Origin: Streptomyces sp. 549
Lineage (GTDB): Bacteria > Actinomycetota > Actinomycetes > Streptomycetales > Streptomycetaceae
NCBI RefSeq assembly: GCF_030124175.1
Contig: NZ_JASKMT010000007.1
Location: 1-64,000, forward strand
Direction: 5' to 3'
DNA length: 64,000 nucleotides
A program made the translations under genes and the position numbers. Positions 56,379 through 64,000 of this stretch are shown piece by piece. The first letter of the stretch is position 1, and each line of letters opens with the position of its first letter. The notes under the pieces are model-generated. The model was not told the DNA's origin. It did not search any database and was given only the letters and a program-made list of their open reading frames with translations.

Positions 56379-56444
56379 CCGGCGCCGTCGTGCGCGGGGA
56401 GCCCCCGACGGCCGCCGGGGGCTCCCCGCGCACGACGGCGCCGG
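56379..56444 (+). terminator. 28-bp perfect stem-loop terminator
   Basis: Left arm 56379-56406, right arm 56417-56444, 10-nt loop, 40 nt after the LPMO stop. This is the longest perfect stem noted in the window and a very strong factor-independent terminator candidate. Confidence 0.85.
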
Positions 56445-56502
56445 ACGTCCTGGACAGGCCGCCGGTGATCCGCGGCAACCTTTTCGGCCCGTGCGGCGAC
56501 TA

Positions 56503-56536
56503 GGGGCTGTCCCGCCGGGGGCTGCGGGACAGCCCC
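56503..56536. terminator. Second hairpin before the expansin-like gene
   Basis: 13-bp perfect stem (56503-56515 with 56524-56536), 8-nt loop. It may be a backup terminator or part of the next gene's leader. Confidence 0.5.
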
Positions 56537-56578
56537 CGGGCAGGACACATCCGCTCACCTCTCCGAACGGACGGACAC

Positions 56579-57532
56579 ATGCACGAAACACGGCAGGCCG
56601 CGCGGCGCCGCAGGCGCAGACGTGTGCTGATGACGGGCACCACGGCGGCGCTGGCAACCGCAGGTCTTCTTGTCTTCCTGGTCATGGCGCTGCAACCCGA
56701 CCCCAAGGCCGATGCCAGGCCCGTCACGCCCGCTGCCGGCTCCCAGGAGACACTCCCGCCGACACCGCCGGAGCAGGAGCAGCCCACCACGTCCCCGTCC
56801 GCCGCCTCTCCGACACCCACGGCCGGCGCGACCACCCCGGAGCCCTCCGCGACGAAGCCGACAGCGCGGGCATCGGCCACCGGCACCCCTCGGGAGACCT
56901 CCGCCGCGGTGTCCCTGGCGGGACGGATCCAGCCCGGGTCCACGTACCGGGGGGTCGCCACCGTCTACCAGGCCGGCGACGGCGACGGTGCCTGCCTGTA
57001 CGGCTCCAGCGACGACATGATGATCGCGGCGATGAACACCACCGACTACGAGACGTCCAAGGCGTGCGGGGCACACGTGCTCGTGCGCGCGGCCAACGGC
57101 GCCTCCGTCACGGTCCTGATCACCAACGAGTGTCCGCTGCCCTGCGCTCCCGGGCAACTCGACCTCAGCGAGCAGGCGTTCGCGAAGCTGGCGGCTCCCT
57201 CGACCGGCCGGATCGCGGTCACGTGGAGCCTGGTGAGCCCCGGCACGTCCGACACGATATCGATCCGCTACAAGACCGGGTCCAGCAGCCACTGGTGCGC
57301 CCTCCAGGCGATCGGCCACCGCAATCCGCTGGCCCGGCTGGAGGTGAGCGCCGGCAGTGGTTGGCGGCAGCTGACCCGAACCGAGTACAACTACTTCCTC
57401 TCCGCCGACGGCAGCGGGTGCGGTGGCCCGATAAGGATCACCGACATCCACGGCGAGCGGTTGGTGGTCGACGGGATCGCGTTGCGGCCGGACGCCGCGC
57501 AGCAGACCGGGCTCCAGTTCGCCCGGCGCTGA
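56579..57532 (+). CDS. Expansin-like secreted/anchored protein
   Basis: 317 aa. A basic N-terminus and membrane segment (MTGTTAALATAGLLVFLVMAL) precede a Pro/Thr/Ser-rich linker (~45-108). A double-psi beta-barrel follows (~115-215; GVATVYQAGDGDGACLYG, VLITNECP, DLSEQAFAKLA), then a CBM63-like domain (~222-317) containing TEYNYF. Bacterial expansins loosen plant cell-wall polysaccharides without hydrolysis. The usual catalytic-like Asp in DLS is retained. It completes the cellulolytic block, though two hairpins separate it from the LPMO. Confidence 0.8.
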   Translation: MHETRQAARRRRRRRVLMTGTTAALATAGLLVFLVMALQPDPKADARPVTPAAGSQETLPPTPPEQEQPTTSPSAASPTPTAGATTPEPSATKPTARASATGTPRETSAAVSLAGRIQPGSTYRGVATVYQAGDGDGACLYGSSDDMMIAAMNTTDYETSKACGAHVLVRAANGASVTVLITNECPLPCAPGQLDLSEQAFAKLAAPSTGRIAVTWSLVSPGTSDTISIRYKTGSSSHWCALQAIGHRNPLARLEVSAGSGWRQLTRTEYNYFLSADGSGCGGPIRITDIHGERLVVDGIALRPDAAQQTGLQFARR

Positions 57533-57554
57533 CCGCCCCGCCCCGCCGCGCTCG

Positions 57555-58175
57555 CTACTCGAAGCGCGAGGTGTCGCCCGCGCCGCGGCGGACGATCTCC
57601 GCCTCGCCGCTGGAGAAGTCGATGACGGAGGTCGGCTCGGTGCCGCAGTCGCCCGAGTCGAGCACCGCGTCCACGACGTGGTCGAGGCGCTCCTTGATCT
57701 CCCAGCCCTGCGTCAGCGGTTCGTCCTCGCCGGGCAGCAGCAGGGTGCTGGACAGGAGCGGTTCACCCAGTTCCGCGAGCAGTGCCTGCACCACGGCGTG
57801 GTCGGGGATGCGGACGCCGACCGTCTTCTTCTTCGGGTGCAGCAGCTGACGCGGGACCTCCTTCGTCGCGGGAAGGATGAAGGTGTAGCGGCCCGGGGTC
57901 GCCGCCTTGATCAGGCGGAAGACGTTGTTGTCGAGGTGCACGAACTGCCCGAGCTGGGCGAAGTCCTGGCACACCAGGGTGAAGTGGTGCCGGTCGTCGA
58001 GGTTGCGGATCGACCGGATCCGGGCGAGCCCGTCGCGGTTGCCCAACTGGCAGCCAAGGGCGAAGCAGGAGTCCGTCGGATACGCGACGAGCGCGCCGGC
58101 CCGCAGGTCGTCGGCCACCTTGGAGATGGTGCGGGGCTGGGGGTTCTCGGGGTGCACGTCGAAGTACGTTGCCAT
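57555..58175 (-). CDS. Sua5/YciO/YrdC-family protein (L-threonylcarbamoyladenylate synthase-like)
   Basis: 206 aa. N-terminal KVADDLRAGALVAYPTDSCFALGC and RSIRNLDDRHHFTLVC match the YrdC fold that makes threonylcarbamoyl-AMP for tRNA t6A modification. The overall sequence is of the YciO subgroup (HPKKKTVGVRIPDHAVVQAL), whose members are less active or of uncertain function. Convergent with the expansin-like gene. Confidence 0.82.
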   Translation of the reverse strand: MATYFDVHPENPQPRTISKVADDLRAGALVAYPTDSCFALGCQLGNRDGLARIRSIRNLDDRHHFTLVCQDFAQLGQFVHLDNNVFRLIKAATPGRYTFILPATKEVPRQLLHPKKKTVGVRIPDHAVVQALLAELGEPLLSSTLLLPGEDEPLTQGWEIKERLDHVVDAVLDSGDCGTEPTSVIDFSSGEAEIVRRGAGDTSRFE

Positions 58176-58235
58176 CGGCCGAGCGTACGCGACGCGTGGC
58201 GGCAGCCGCCCGGCCCGGACCGGCGTCGTGGCCGC

Positions 58236-59312
58236 TCACGGCTCGATGTCGAGGACCTCGCGCACCGGGCGGCGGGGAGTGCGGGGGCCCTGGGGGCCGT
58301 AGCCGAGTCGCAGCACCATCTGCACCGGGCCGGCGCCGGTCATCGGGTCGCGCAGCGGCCAGCGCAGGTCGGTCCACTCCAGTGCCTGGGTGACGAACGA
58401 CCCGACCAGTCCCTCCTGGGTGGCCACCAGCAGTACCCGCTGCATCGCCTGGCCTGCTCGCAGCCAGTCGGCGGGACGGTCCGTGGGCGTGCTCAGCAGC
58501 GCCAGGTGCGGGGTCGGCTCGAAGTCCGCCGTGCCGCGGTCGGCCACCGGGCGGCGTCCGGCGAAGTCGCGGACCGGTGCCTGTCCGGAGCGCTGGTGCG
58601 GGCCGAAGGCGTACTCCGGCACCCCGTCGGTCGCCACGTCGGCCGTGGCGGCTCCCAACCTGGTCCAGTGGGACATCTCCTCCCGGCGCTCCCGGCTGTC
58701 GGCGTTGCGGACCTCCGCCCGGCGGGCGACCTCCATCACCCAGTCCAGGTGCCAGGCACCGGGGAACTCCAGGGTGGCGCCCTCCTGCTCGGCCGCGGCC
58801 ACCAGCGCGGTGCGGCAGGTGTCCGGCAGCTCCTCCTCCAGGAACGGGTAGCGGCTGGTGTGCCGGGTGTGCACGGCCGGATACAGCTGGGCCAGCGGCT
58901 CGTCCACCTCGCCGCCGGAGTCCGCTTCCACGCCGGAGCCGCCCTCGCCGCCGGCGTGCCCCTCGCGGTCGTGTCCCTCGCCGTCGGAGCCCGCCTTGCC
59001 GCCGGAGCCCAGGTCGACCGTGGCCAGCAGTGTCTCGTCGTGCGGGTCGGGCAGCAGGCTCGTGTGGGCGGGCAGCCCGCGGTGGGCGGCGCCCACCCGG
59101 AGGTTCAGCAGCGCGGCCCCGCAGGCCAGGTGCAGTCCGCGGGTGTCCGCGTCCTCCTGCGGCAGCGCCCGGGACAGGTCGGCGTACACGGCGAACACGG
59201 CGTCGGCACTGCTGTGGCGGAACCGCCACGGCTGGGTGTTGTGCATCGACGGCGCTGCCGCCGCGTCCTCGGCGAGTGCCGTCACCGCGGCTTCCGTCAG
59301 CGGTACGGGCAT
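58236..59312 (-). CDS. Acg-type FMN nitroreductase-family protein
   Basis: 358 aa. APSMHNTQPWRFRH is the nitroreductase FMN-binding start seen in mycobacterial Acg-like proteins; the C-terminal half (VLLVATQEGLVGSFVTQALE) carries the second half of the fold. Residues ~105-140 are an unusual Gly/Glu/Asp-rich insert (GSGGKAGSDGEGHDREG). Acg relatives bind FMN but may sequester it rather than catalyse reduction. ATG 59312 follows AGGGGAGG. Confidence 0.75.
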   Translation of the reverse strand: MPVPLTEAAVTALAEDAAAAPSMHNTQPWRFRHSSADAVFAVYADLSRALPQEDADTRGLHLACGAALLNLRVGAAHRGLPAHTSLLPDPHDETLLATVDLGSGGKAGSDGEGHDREGHAGGEGGSGVEADSGGEVDEPLAQLYPAVHTRHTSRYPFLEEELPDTCRTALVAAAEQEGATLEFPGAWHLDWVMEVARRAEVRNADSRERREEMSHWTRLGAATADVATDGVPEYAFGPHQRSGQAPVRDFAGRRPVADRGTADFEPTPHLALLSTPTDRPADWLRAGQAMQRVLLVATQEGLVGSFVTQALEWTDLRWPLRDPMTGAGPVQMVLRLGYGPQGPRTPRRPVREVLDIEP

Positions 59313-59507
59313 GTCAGCCTCCCCTCGGCAGCGGGTGGCCCGGGAACGAAGGGGCCGCTTCCAGCTTCCCTCCGGCAGCCCGCCGAGGGCAGGGCCGAAC
59401 GTCCCGTTCGGGACGCCGTTCGGGACCGTGCCCCGACGCTCGCCTCCGTGCCGTGTCCTGAGCCGTGCCGCCACCCGGACCAGGCCGCCGCCGAGCGGGC
59501 GCCCGGT

Positions 59508-60182
59508 TCAGATGGCCATCGCCTCCTGGATCCAGCGCCGGACGCGGTACGGCAGCCACCACACCAGCTCACCGACCTGCCCCACCAGCTGCTCGGCACG
59601 GAAGTCCGCCAGCGCCCCCGGCGGGACCGCTGACGCGGGAGCGCCGTAGGACAGCAACCGGACGGCCTCGCGGTACTCCGGTTCGTCGGAGGTGAAGCGG
59701 CGCAGCTCGCCCCAGCGCCGGTCGCGGATCTGGAGGAAGCCCGGTCCCTGCCGCCACAGGCACTTGCACAGGTAGTGGCCCTCCCGCCAGGTCCGCAGCG
59801 CCTCCTCGGGCGCGGACGTGCCGGTCAGGCGCAGCGGGGGCTGCAGGTGGTTGAGCACCTGCCACGCCTGCTCGTCCCCGCCCAGGTCGAGCCGCCACTC
59901 GACGAGCACGGCCTGCGCCGTCAGGTCGCGGACCAGGCACAGGGCCTGCACGGTCCGCGCGGCGTCCTCGGCGTCGGCGGGTGCGCCGAGCCGCACCTCC
60001 TCGTGCAGGCGCACCCGGCGCACGCCGCGCTGCCACAGCTGCTGCGCGGCGCCGGCGGCCGGTGAGCCGGCATACGTCTCGCCCAGGCACATGCCGGGGA
60101 GGGCGCAGGCGTCCGGGTCGTAGTCCCGCCATGCGGTGACCCGTGGGCCACTGACCGGGCCGGGCGCGGTGATGCTGCTCAT
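59508..60182 (-). CDS. DUF5825-family protein of the RiPP cluster
   Basis: 224 aa, soluble, AGGAGG directly before ATG 60182. It matches the DUF5825 proteins that accompany cobalamin-type RiPP radical SAM enzymes (TWREGHYLCKCLWRQGPGFLQIRDRR). No metal-binding motif is clear. It is 75 bp downstream of the radical SAM gene in the same orientation, so it likely acts in precursor recognition or as a partner of that enzyme. Function is not established. Confidence 0.7.
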   Translation of the reverse strand: MSSITAPGPVSGPRVTAWRDYDPDACALPGMCLGETYAGSPAAGAAQQLWQRGVRRVRLHEEVRLGAPADAEDAARTVQALCLVRDLTAQAVLVEWRLDLGGDEQAWQVLNHLQPPLRLTGTSAPEEALRTWREGHYLCKCLWRQGPGFLQIRDRRWGELRRFTSDEPEYREAVRLLSYGAPASAVPPGALADFRAEQLVGQVGELVWWLPYRVRRWIQEAMAI

Positions 60183-60257
60183 CAGTCCTCCTGTTCGGGG
60201 TCCGTTCCGGGGGCGGGCGCAGGGTGCGGGGACGGGCCGGGGGCGCCCCGGCCCCGC

Positions 60258-62231
60258 TCAGGCGGGGACGGCGGCCGGGGGCGCCTGGCCGGCGGACGGC
60301 GGCCGCGGCGCGGGCTGCTCGGCCTCGGTCCGGGTGCGCCGCATGAAGTCCAGGCGCAGCAGGTCCTCGTTGACCGCCGCCGGCGCGACGTGCACGTACT
60401 GCCCGGCGTCGGTGAAGACCAGCCCGAGCGAGACCCAGCTCTCCAGCAGCTCACCGACCTGCCGCCCGCCGACCTGCCGCCCGCCGCCGTCCGGTCCGCC
60501 GCCGGGCTCGTCCAGGCGGCTGCGCAGCTTGCGCAGCAGCGCCTCGGGGGTGTGCGGCTGGTCGAGCAGGCGGAACGCGGCCAGCTCCACGGGGTCGGTC
60601 AGTTCCATGGCCCGCCAGTCGAACGCGCGGCGCCGGCTGACCAGCACGATCCGGTCGCCGAGGTCGGCGTGGGTGAGCCGGCTGGTGGGGTAGTGCTTCT
60701 TCCACGCGCGCAGCCCCTCGTTGAGCTGGTCCACGGTGCTGCCGCGGATGCCGCGCTCCGGCGCCTCGAAGACGTACGCCAGGTCGTACAGTTCGCTCTC
60801 CGGCAGGTCGTAGGTGAAGCGGTAGTGCTCCTCCGGGCGCAGGCCGGTGAAGCCCAGGGCGGGCTGCTCGAAGTACGGGCTGAACCGCTCGATGGCGATG
60901 CGGGCGGACAGGTCCACCGGCGGGTTGAGGTGTTCCAGCGCGGGCAGTTGGGCGATGACGGGTTCGTAGTCCTCGTCCCGTTCACCGGGGAAGCCGTGCA
61001 GGTAGTTCCAGGAGACGGCGAGCCCCGTCTCCGCGCCGTCCCGCAGCATGCGCACGTTCTGGCAGCCGCTGACGCCCTTGTCCATCAGGTCCAGGACCCG
61101 GCTGTTCAGGCTCTCGATGCCGGGCTGGACGTAGATCAGACCCGCGTCGGCGAGGGTCTGGAGCTGGCTGCGTCGCATGTTCGCCTTGATCTCGATGTGC
61201 ATGCGCAGGTCATGGCCGCTCTCGACGATCCTCGGCAGCACCGTGTTGAGGTAGCCCATGTCGAGGATGTTGTCGACCAGGTACATGTCGAGCACCCGGT
61301 GCCGCTCGGCGAGTTCCATGATCTCCCGGTAGAACGTGTCCGGGCTCTTGCTGCGGTACTGCATGAACGAGCCGTTGAGCCCGCAGAACGTGCAGTGGTG
61401 CTTCTCGCCCCACCAGCACCCGCGGGCGCCCTCCACGACGAGCTTCGGCTCGACCCAGTGCCGGGCGGCGGACTCGGCCAGTCGCTCGAAGTAGCCGCCG
61501 TAGTCGGGCGGCAGGATCGCGGCGGGCGGCAGCGGCGTGCTGCTCATCGGGTTGGCGACCGGTGTGCCGCCCTCGTCCCGCCAGCACAGTCCGGGCACGG
61601 TAGCCGGGTCCGCGTCGCCGCCGATCACCGCCAGCGTGCGCGGGAACGCGGCCTCACCCTCGCCGCGGACCACGAAGTCGACGAAGGGGAAGTTGCGGTG
61701 GGCGGCCGCGCCCTGCTCGGCGTCGCAGTTGGCGCCGCCCATCACGGTGACGACGTGCGGAGCGAGCCGTTTGATCTGGCGGGCGGCGGCGAGTGCGGCG
61801 GTGTTCTGCTGGAACGTCGAGGTGAAGCCGACCACGTCCGGCGCGGCGGCGACCACCGCCTCCGCGGTCTCCCGTACGAACTCCGGTGCGATGGTGTGCA
61901 GTTCGTGAGTCATCCGCATCCGGGCCCGGTTCAGCCGGCCGCGCATCGAGGCGGTGAACTCCTCTGTCCGCCACTCGGGGTCGTCGTACAGCGCGGAGGA
62001 GAACACCCAGTCGCCGCAGCCCATGAAGTAGGAGGAGAGCGCGTAGTACTCGTAGTCGTCCTTGCCGAACTCCGTCCGCCGGGTGATCCAGTCGGTGAAG
62101 TGCAGGTTGGCGTGCACCACCTCGGCCTCCGCGCCGGGCGTGCGCTCGTTGACGCTGCGCTTGAGGATGCCCAGCGCGAGCGAGGGCAGGTCGATCGGTG
62201 ACCAGGGCATGTTGACCAGCAGCACTCGCAT
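60258..62231 (-). CDS. Cobalamin-binding radical SAM RiPP maturation enzyme
   Basis: 657 aa. The N-terminal ~230 residues form a B12-binding domain (LLVNMPWSPIDLPSLALGIL; VVTVMGGANCD). The radical SAM domain has Cys272, Cys280 and Cys283 in GCWWGEKHHCTFC, the C-x7-C-x2-C variant typical of 'RiPP maturation radical SAM protein 1'. Such enzymes methylate or otherwise modify unactivated carbons in a precursor peptide. Near the C-terminus a 15-bp tandem duplication (60456-60485) gives GGRQVGGRQV. GGAGGA precedes ATG 62231. The precursor gene lies just upstream. Confidence 0.85.
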   Translation of the reverse strand: MRVLLVNMPWSPIDLPSLALGILKRSVNERTPGAEAEVVHANLHFTDWITRRTEFGKDDYEYYALSSYFMGCGDWVFSSALYDDPEWRTEEFTASMRGRLNRARMRMTHELHTIAPEFVRETAEAVVAAAPDVVGFTSTFQQNTAALAAARQIKRLAPHVVTVMGGANCDAEQGAAAHRNFPFVDFVVRGEGEAAFPRTLAVIGGDADPATVPGLCWRDEGGTPVANPMSSTPLPPAAILPPDYGGYFERLAESAARHWVEPKLVVEGARGCWWGEKHHCTFCGLNGSFMQYRSKSPDTFYREIMELAERHRVLDMYLVDNILDMGYLNTVLPRIVESGHDLRMHIEIKANMRRSQLQTLADAGLIYVQPGIESLNSRVLDLMDKGVSGCQNVRMLRDGAETGLAVSWNYLHGFPGERDEDYEPVIAQLPALEHLNPPVDLSARIAIERFSPYFEQPALGFTGLRPEEHYRFTYDLPESELYDLAYVFEAPERGIRGSTVDQLNEGLRAWKKHYPTSRLTHADLGDRIVLVSRRRAFDWRAMELTDPVELAAFRLLDQPHTPEALLRKLRSRLDEPGGGPDGGGRQVGGRQVGELLESWVSLGLVFTDAGQYVHVAPAAVNEDLLRLDFMRRTRTEAEQPAPRPPSAGQAPPAAVPA

Positions 62232-62294
62232 GGCAGCTCCTCCGGGGCAGTGTCGGGTGGGGCGTGGCGGTCGGGCGGCCGTCGCGCCGGGGGG

Positions 62295-62324
62295 CCGGCC
62301 CGGCCGCGCGCGCGGCCGGGCCGG
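62295..62324 (-). terminator. Perfect 30-nt palindrome between precursor and radical SAM gene
   Basis: 62295-62324 equals its own reverse complement; the half is ccggcccggccgcgc. It is 10 nt past the precursor stop. Probably an attenuating hairpin that keeps precursor mRNA more abundant than enzyme mRNA. Confidence 0.65.
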
Positions 62325-62333
62325 GGCGCTCGG

Positions 62334-62453
62334 TCAGTCCTCCTCCACTTCCTCCGCGTTGCGGAACGGAATGGTCACAGTGATGCCGATGCTCGGCTTG
62401 CGGTTCTCCTCGTCACCCTCGAGCGGGTCGTTGTGGATGATGTCCTTCTGCAT
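62334..62453 (-). CDS. RiPP precursor peptide candidate, 39 aa
   Basis: ATG 62453 is preceded by GGAGGAGG at ideal spacing. The peptide starts MQKDIIHNDPLEGDEENRKP (acidic leader-like), then has a hydrophobic beta-branched stretch SIGITVTIPFRN (about 21-32) and an acidic end EEVEED. It is short, lies between a peptidase and a cobalamin radical SAM gene, and has the Ile/Thr/Val-rich segment expected of a methylation substrate. No homologous core is recognised. The strong ribosome site supports translation. Confidence 0.78.
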   Translation of the reverse strand: MQKDIIHNDPLEGDEENRKPSIGITVTIPFRNAEEVEED

Positions 62454-62475
62454 GTCGCCACCTCCTCCCTCGGTG

Positions 62476-64000
62476 TCATGGCTGGTCGTCCCGGCGGCCG
62501 GGCAGGGCCGTGGAACGGTCGGCCCTGGGGGTCCCGCCCCGGTCGGGGCGGGCGGTCGGGTGGGCCTGCGGAGGGTCCCGCAGGTGCCGGTGCAGGAACG
62601 TCACGGCCCGCCGCAGGGCGGTCACGTGGTCCTCGGCGTGGTAGCCGTCGTGCCCGGAGTCCAGCCACAGCTCCTCGTGCGGCACGGAGGCCGTGCGCAG
62701 CGCGGCGAGGTAGCGGCGGACCTGTCCGGGCGGGCACTTGGTGTCGCGGGCACCGGCCACCACCAGCACCGGCGCGCGCACCGCCGCCGCGTAGGTCAGC
62801 GGCGAGCTGCGGGCGTACCGGCCGGGCACCTCGTCCGGGGTGCCGCCGTGCAGCTGCTCGTCCAGCGCCCGCAGCGCGGGGGTGCCGGTGCGGTAGGCCT
62901 CCACGGAGTCCGCGACGGGTTTCACCGCCACTCCCGCCCGCCACAGCCCCGGCTGCGTGCCGAGCGCCAGGAGCGCCAGGTAGCCGCCCCAGGAGGTGCC
63001 CCACAGCCCGACGGCGTCCGGCCGGGCGAGACCGCGGCGGACCAGGTCGGCCCGTACCGCGACGAGGTCGGCGACCTGGGTGAGGCCGACGCCGTCCGCC
63101 GACGCGGCCCGCCAGCGCGGCCCGTAGCCGGTGGAGCCGCGGTAGTTGGCCCTGGCCACCGCGAATCCGGAGGCGACCAGGGAGTGCACCATCGGGTCGT
63201 AGGCGTCGCGGTCGTGGTCGGCCGGGCCGCCGTGCAGCAGGAGGACCAGCGGCGCGACGTCCCCCGGGGCGTGGTCGGGACGGCTCAGCAGGGTGTGCAC
63301 AGGGCCCTGCGGCCCGGGCGTCCACAGGTCTTCGTGGTGGCCGGGTACCCGCTCGGGCAGCTCGGCGAGGCCCGGCAGCGGGGTGCCGGCGGTGGAGCAC
63401 AGGCGGGGCGCGGTGACGGCGTCGGTCCACAGGTAGTGCACGTCGCCGCCCGGCCGGGGCGCGGCGTCCAGCAGGGTGCCGCGCGGAGTGCGTACCGGGC
63501 GCAACGTGCCCGTGTCCAGGTCGGCCGTCCACAGGGAGCTGCGGCCCGCCCGGTCCTGGCGGACCAGTGCGGCCCGCGCGTCCGGGTACCAGCGGGCGGA
63601 GATCTCGGTGCGGAACCACCAGGGCTGCAGCCGCAGTCCGTTGCCGCGGCTCCAGCACGCCAGCCGGTAGCCGCCCTGGTGCTCGGCGATCAGCAGCAGT
63701 TCCGCCTGCGGGGACGACGGAGAGAACCCCAGCGCCCACAACCGGCCGTCGCGTCCCGACAGCTCGGTGACGTGCTGGCCGGCCGAGGTCAGCACGGTCA
63801 CCGCCCGCACCGAGCCGGCGGCGCCCGCCACCGCCAGCAGGCCGCCGCAGGGCGAGAGGCCGGCGAGGCGGCCGGGACGGCGGCTGCGGTACACCGGGCG
63901 CGCCGCCTCACCGCGCCGCCCCAGCCACACCGAGAACCCGGCGGCGCCTCCGACACCGACCGCGGTCCGTCCCCCCGCGCTGGTCGCCAGCCCCAGCGGA
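62476..64000 (-). CDS. S9-family (prolyl oligopeptidase-like) peptidase, partial
   Basis: At least 508 codons; the frame stays open to the window edge, so the N-terminus is missing. An N-terminal beta-propeller (LLLIAEHQGGYRLACWSRG) precedes an alpha/beta hydrolase domain with nucleophile Ser in GLWGTSWGGYL, Asp in GARDTKCP and His in SGHDGYHAED. It ends 22 bp before the precursor gene on the same strand. Likely removes leader or follower residues from the modified peptide; a general oligopeptidase is possible. An internal GTG at 63930 has no ribosome site and is not taken as the start. Confidence 0.8.
   Translation of the reverse strand, partial: PLGLATSAGGRTAVGVGGAAGFSVWLGRRGEAARPVYRSRRPGRLAGLSPCGGLLAVAGAAGSVRAVTVLTSAGQHVTELSGRDGRLWALGFSPSSPQAELLLIAEHQGGYRLACWSRGNGLRLQPWWFRTEISARWYPDARAALVRQDRAGRSSLWTADLDTGTLRPVRTPRGTLLDAAPRPGGDVHYLWTDAVTAPRLCSTAGTPLPGLAELPERVPGHHEDLWTPGPQGPVHTLLSRPDHAPGDVAPLVLLLHGGPADHDRDAYDPMVHSLVASGFAVARANYRGSTGYGPRWRAASADGVGLTQVADLVAVRADLVRRGLARPDAVGLWGTSWGGYLALLALGTQPGLWRAGVAVKPVADSVEAYRTGTPALRALDEQLHGGTPDEVPGRYARSSPLTYAAAVRAPVLVVAGARDTKCPPGQVRRYLAALRTASVPHEELWLDSGHDGYHAEDHVTALRRAVTFLHRHLRDPPQAHPTARPDRGGTPRADRSTALPGRRDDQP

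Overview
The window is high-GC actinobacterial DNA, almost certainly Streptomyces. Supporting signs are the strong third-position G/C bias, GTG and TTG starts, secreted cellulases and LPMOs carrying CBM2 domains, a CebR-type operator, a ROK-regulated sugar locus and large modular enzymes. It is a mosaic: housekeeping-like genes at both ends surround a tRNA-anchored accessory region.

0-8 kb: molybdenum nitrate reductase (-), dGTPase-like HD hydrolase, ferredoxin-type FAD reductase and thiamine-diphosphate pyruvate dehydrogenase, then a small membrane-anchored protein. tRNA-Asn and tRNA-Met follow.

8.3-35.2 kb: a tandem island at tRNA-Met. The last 22 nt of the tRNA plus 36 bp downstream form a 58-bp core that recurs at 21877, 24023 and 35112. 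Each core has conserved arms. This splits the region into three adjacent elements with no visible integrase. Element A (13.5 kb) is a complete dextran/isomalto-oligosaccharide locus: secreted GH49 dextranase, GH13 oligo-1,6-glucosidase, ROK regulator, a full ABC importer with its own ATPase, and an LPMO between two DoxX proteins. Element B (2.1 kb) carries a HicAB toxin-antitoxin pair and a transposase remnant. Element C (11 kb) carries a peptidoglycan-recognition amidase, a 2119-residue RHS/YD-repeat secreted protein and a small two-helix membrane protein that could be its immunity partner. A fourth element starts at 35112; its right end is not seen.

35.5-38 kb: a coupled operon of DUF6230, DUF6114 and secreted proteins, plus another small secreted protein.

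38-51.8 kb: a biosynthetic cluster. oleA-oleB-oleC-oleD, an ACP and a KAS-II enzyme overlap in one minus-strand operon. Divergent to them is a 2468-residue single-module iterative PKS (KS-AT-DH-cMT-ER-KR-ACP, no thioesterase). The inferred product is a PKS-primed long-chain beta-lactone or internal olefin.

52-57.5 kb: plant-polysaccharide block: GH10-CBM2 xylanase, GH12-CBM2 endoglucanase behind a perfect CebR box, AA10-CBM2 LPMO and an expansin-like protein. 57.5-59.3 kb: YciO/Sua5-family protein and Acg-type nitroreductase.

59.5-64 kb: a RiPP cluster (-): S9 peptidase (runs off the window), a 39-residue precursor peptide, a cobalamin-binding radical SAM enzyme and a DUF5825 protein.
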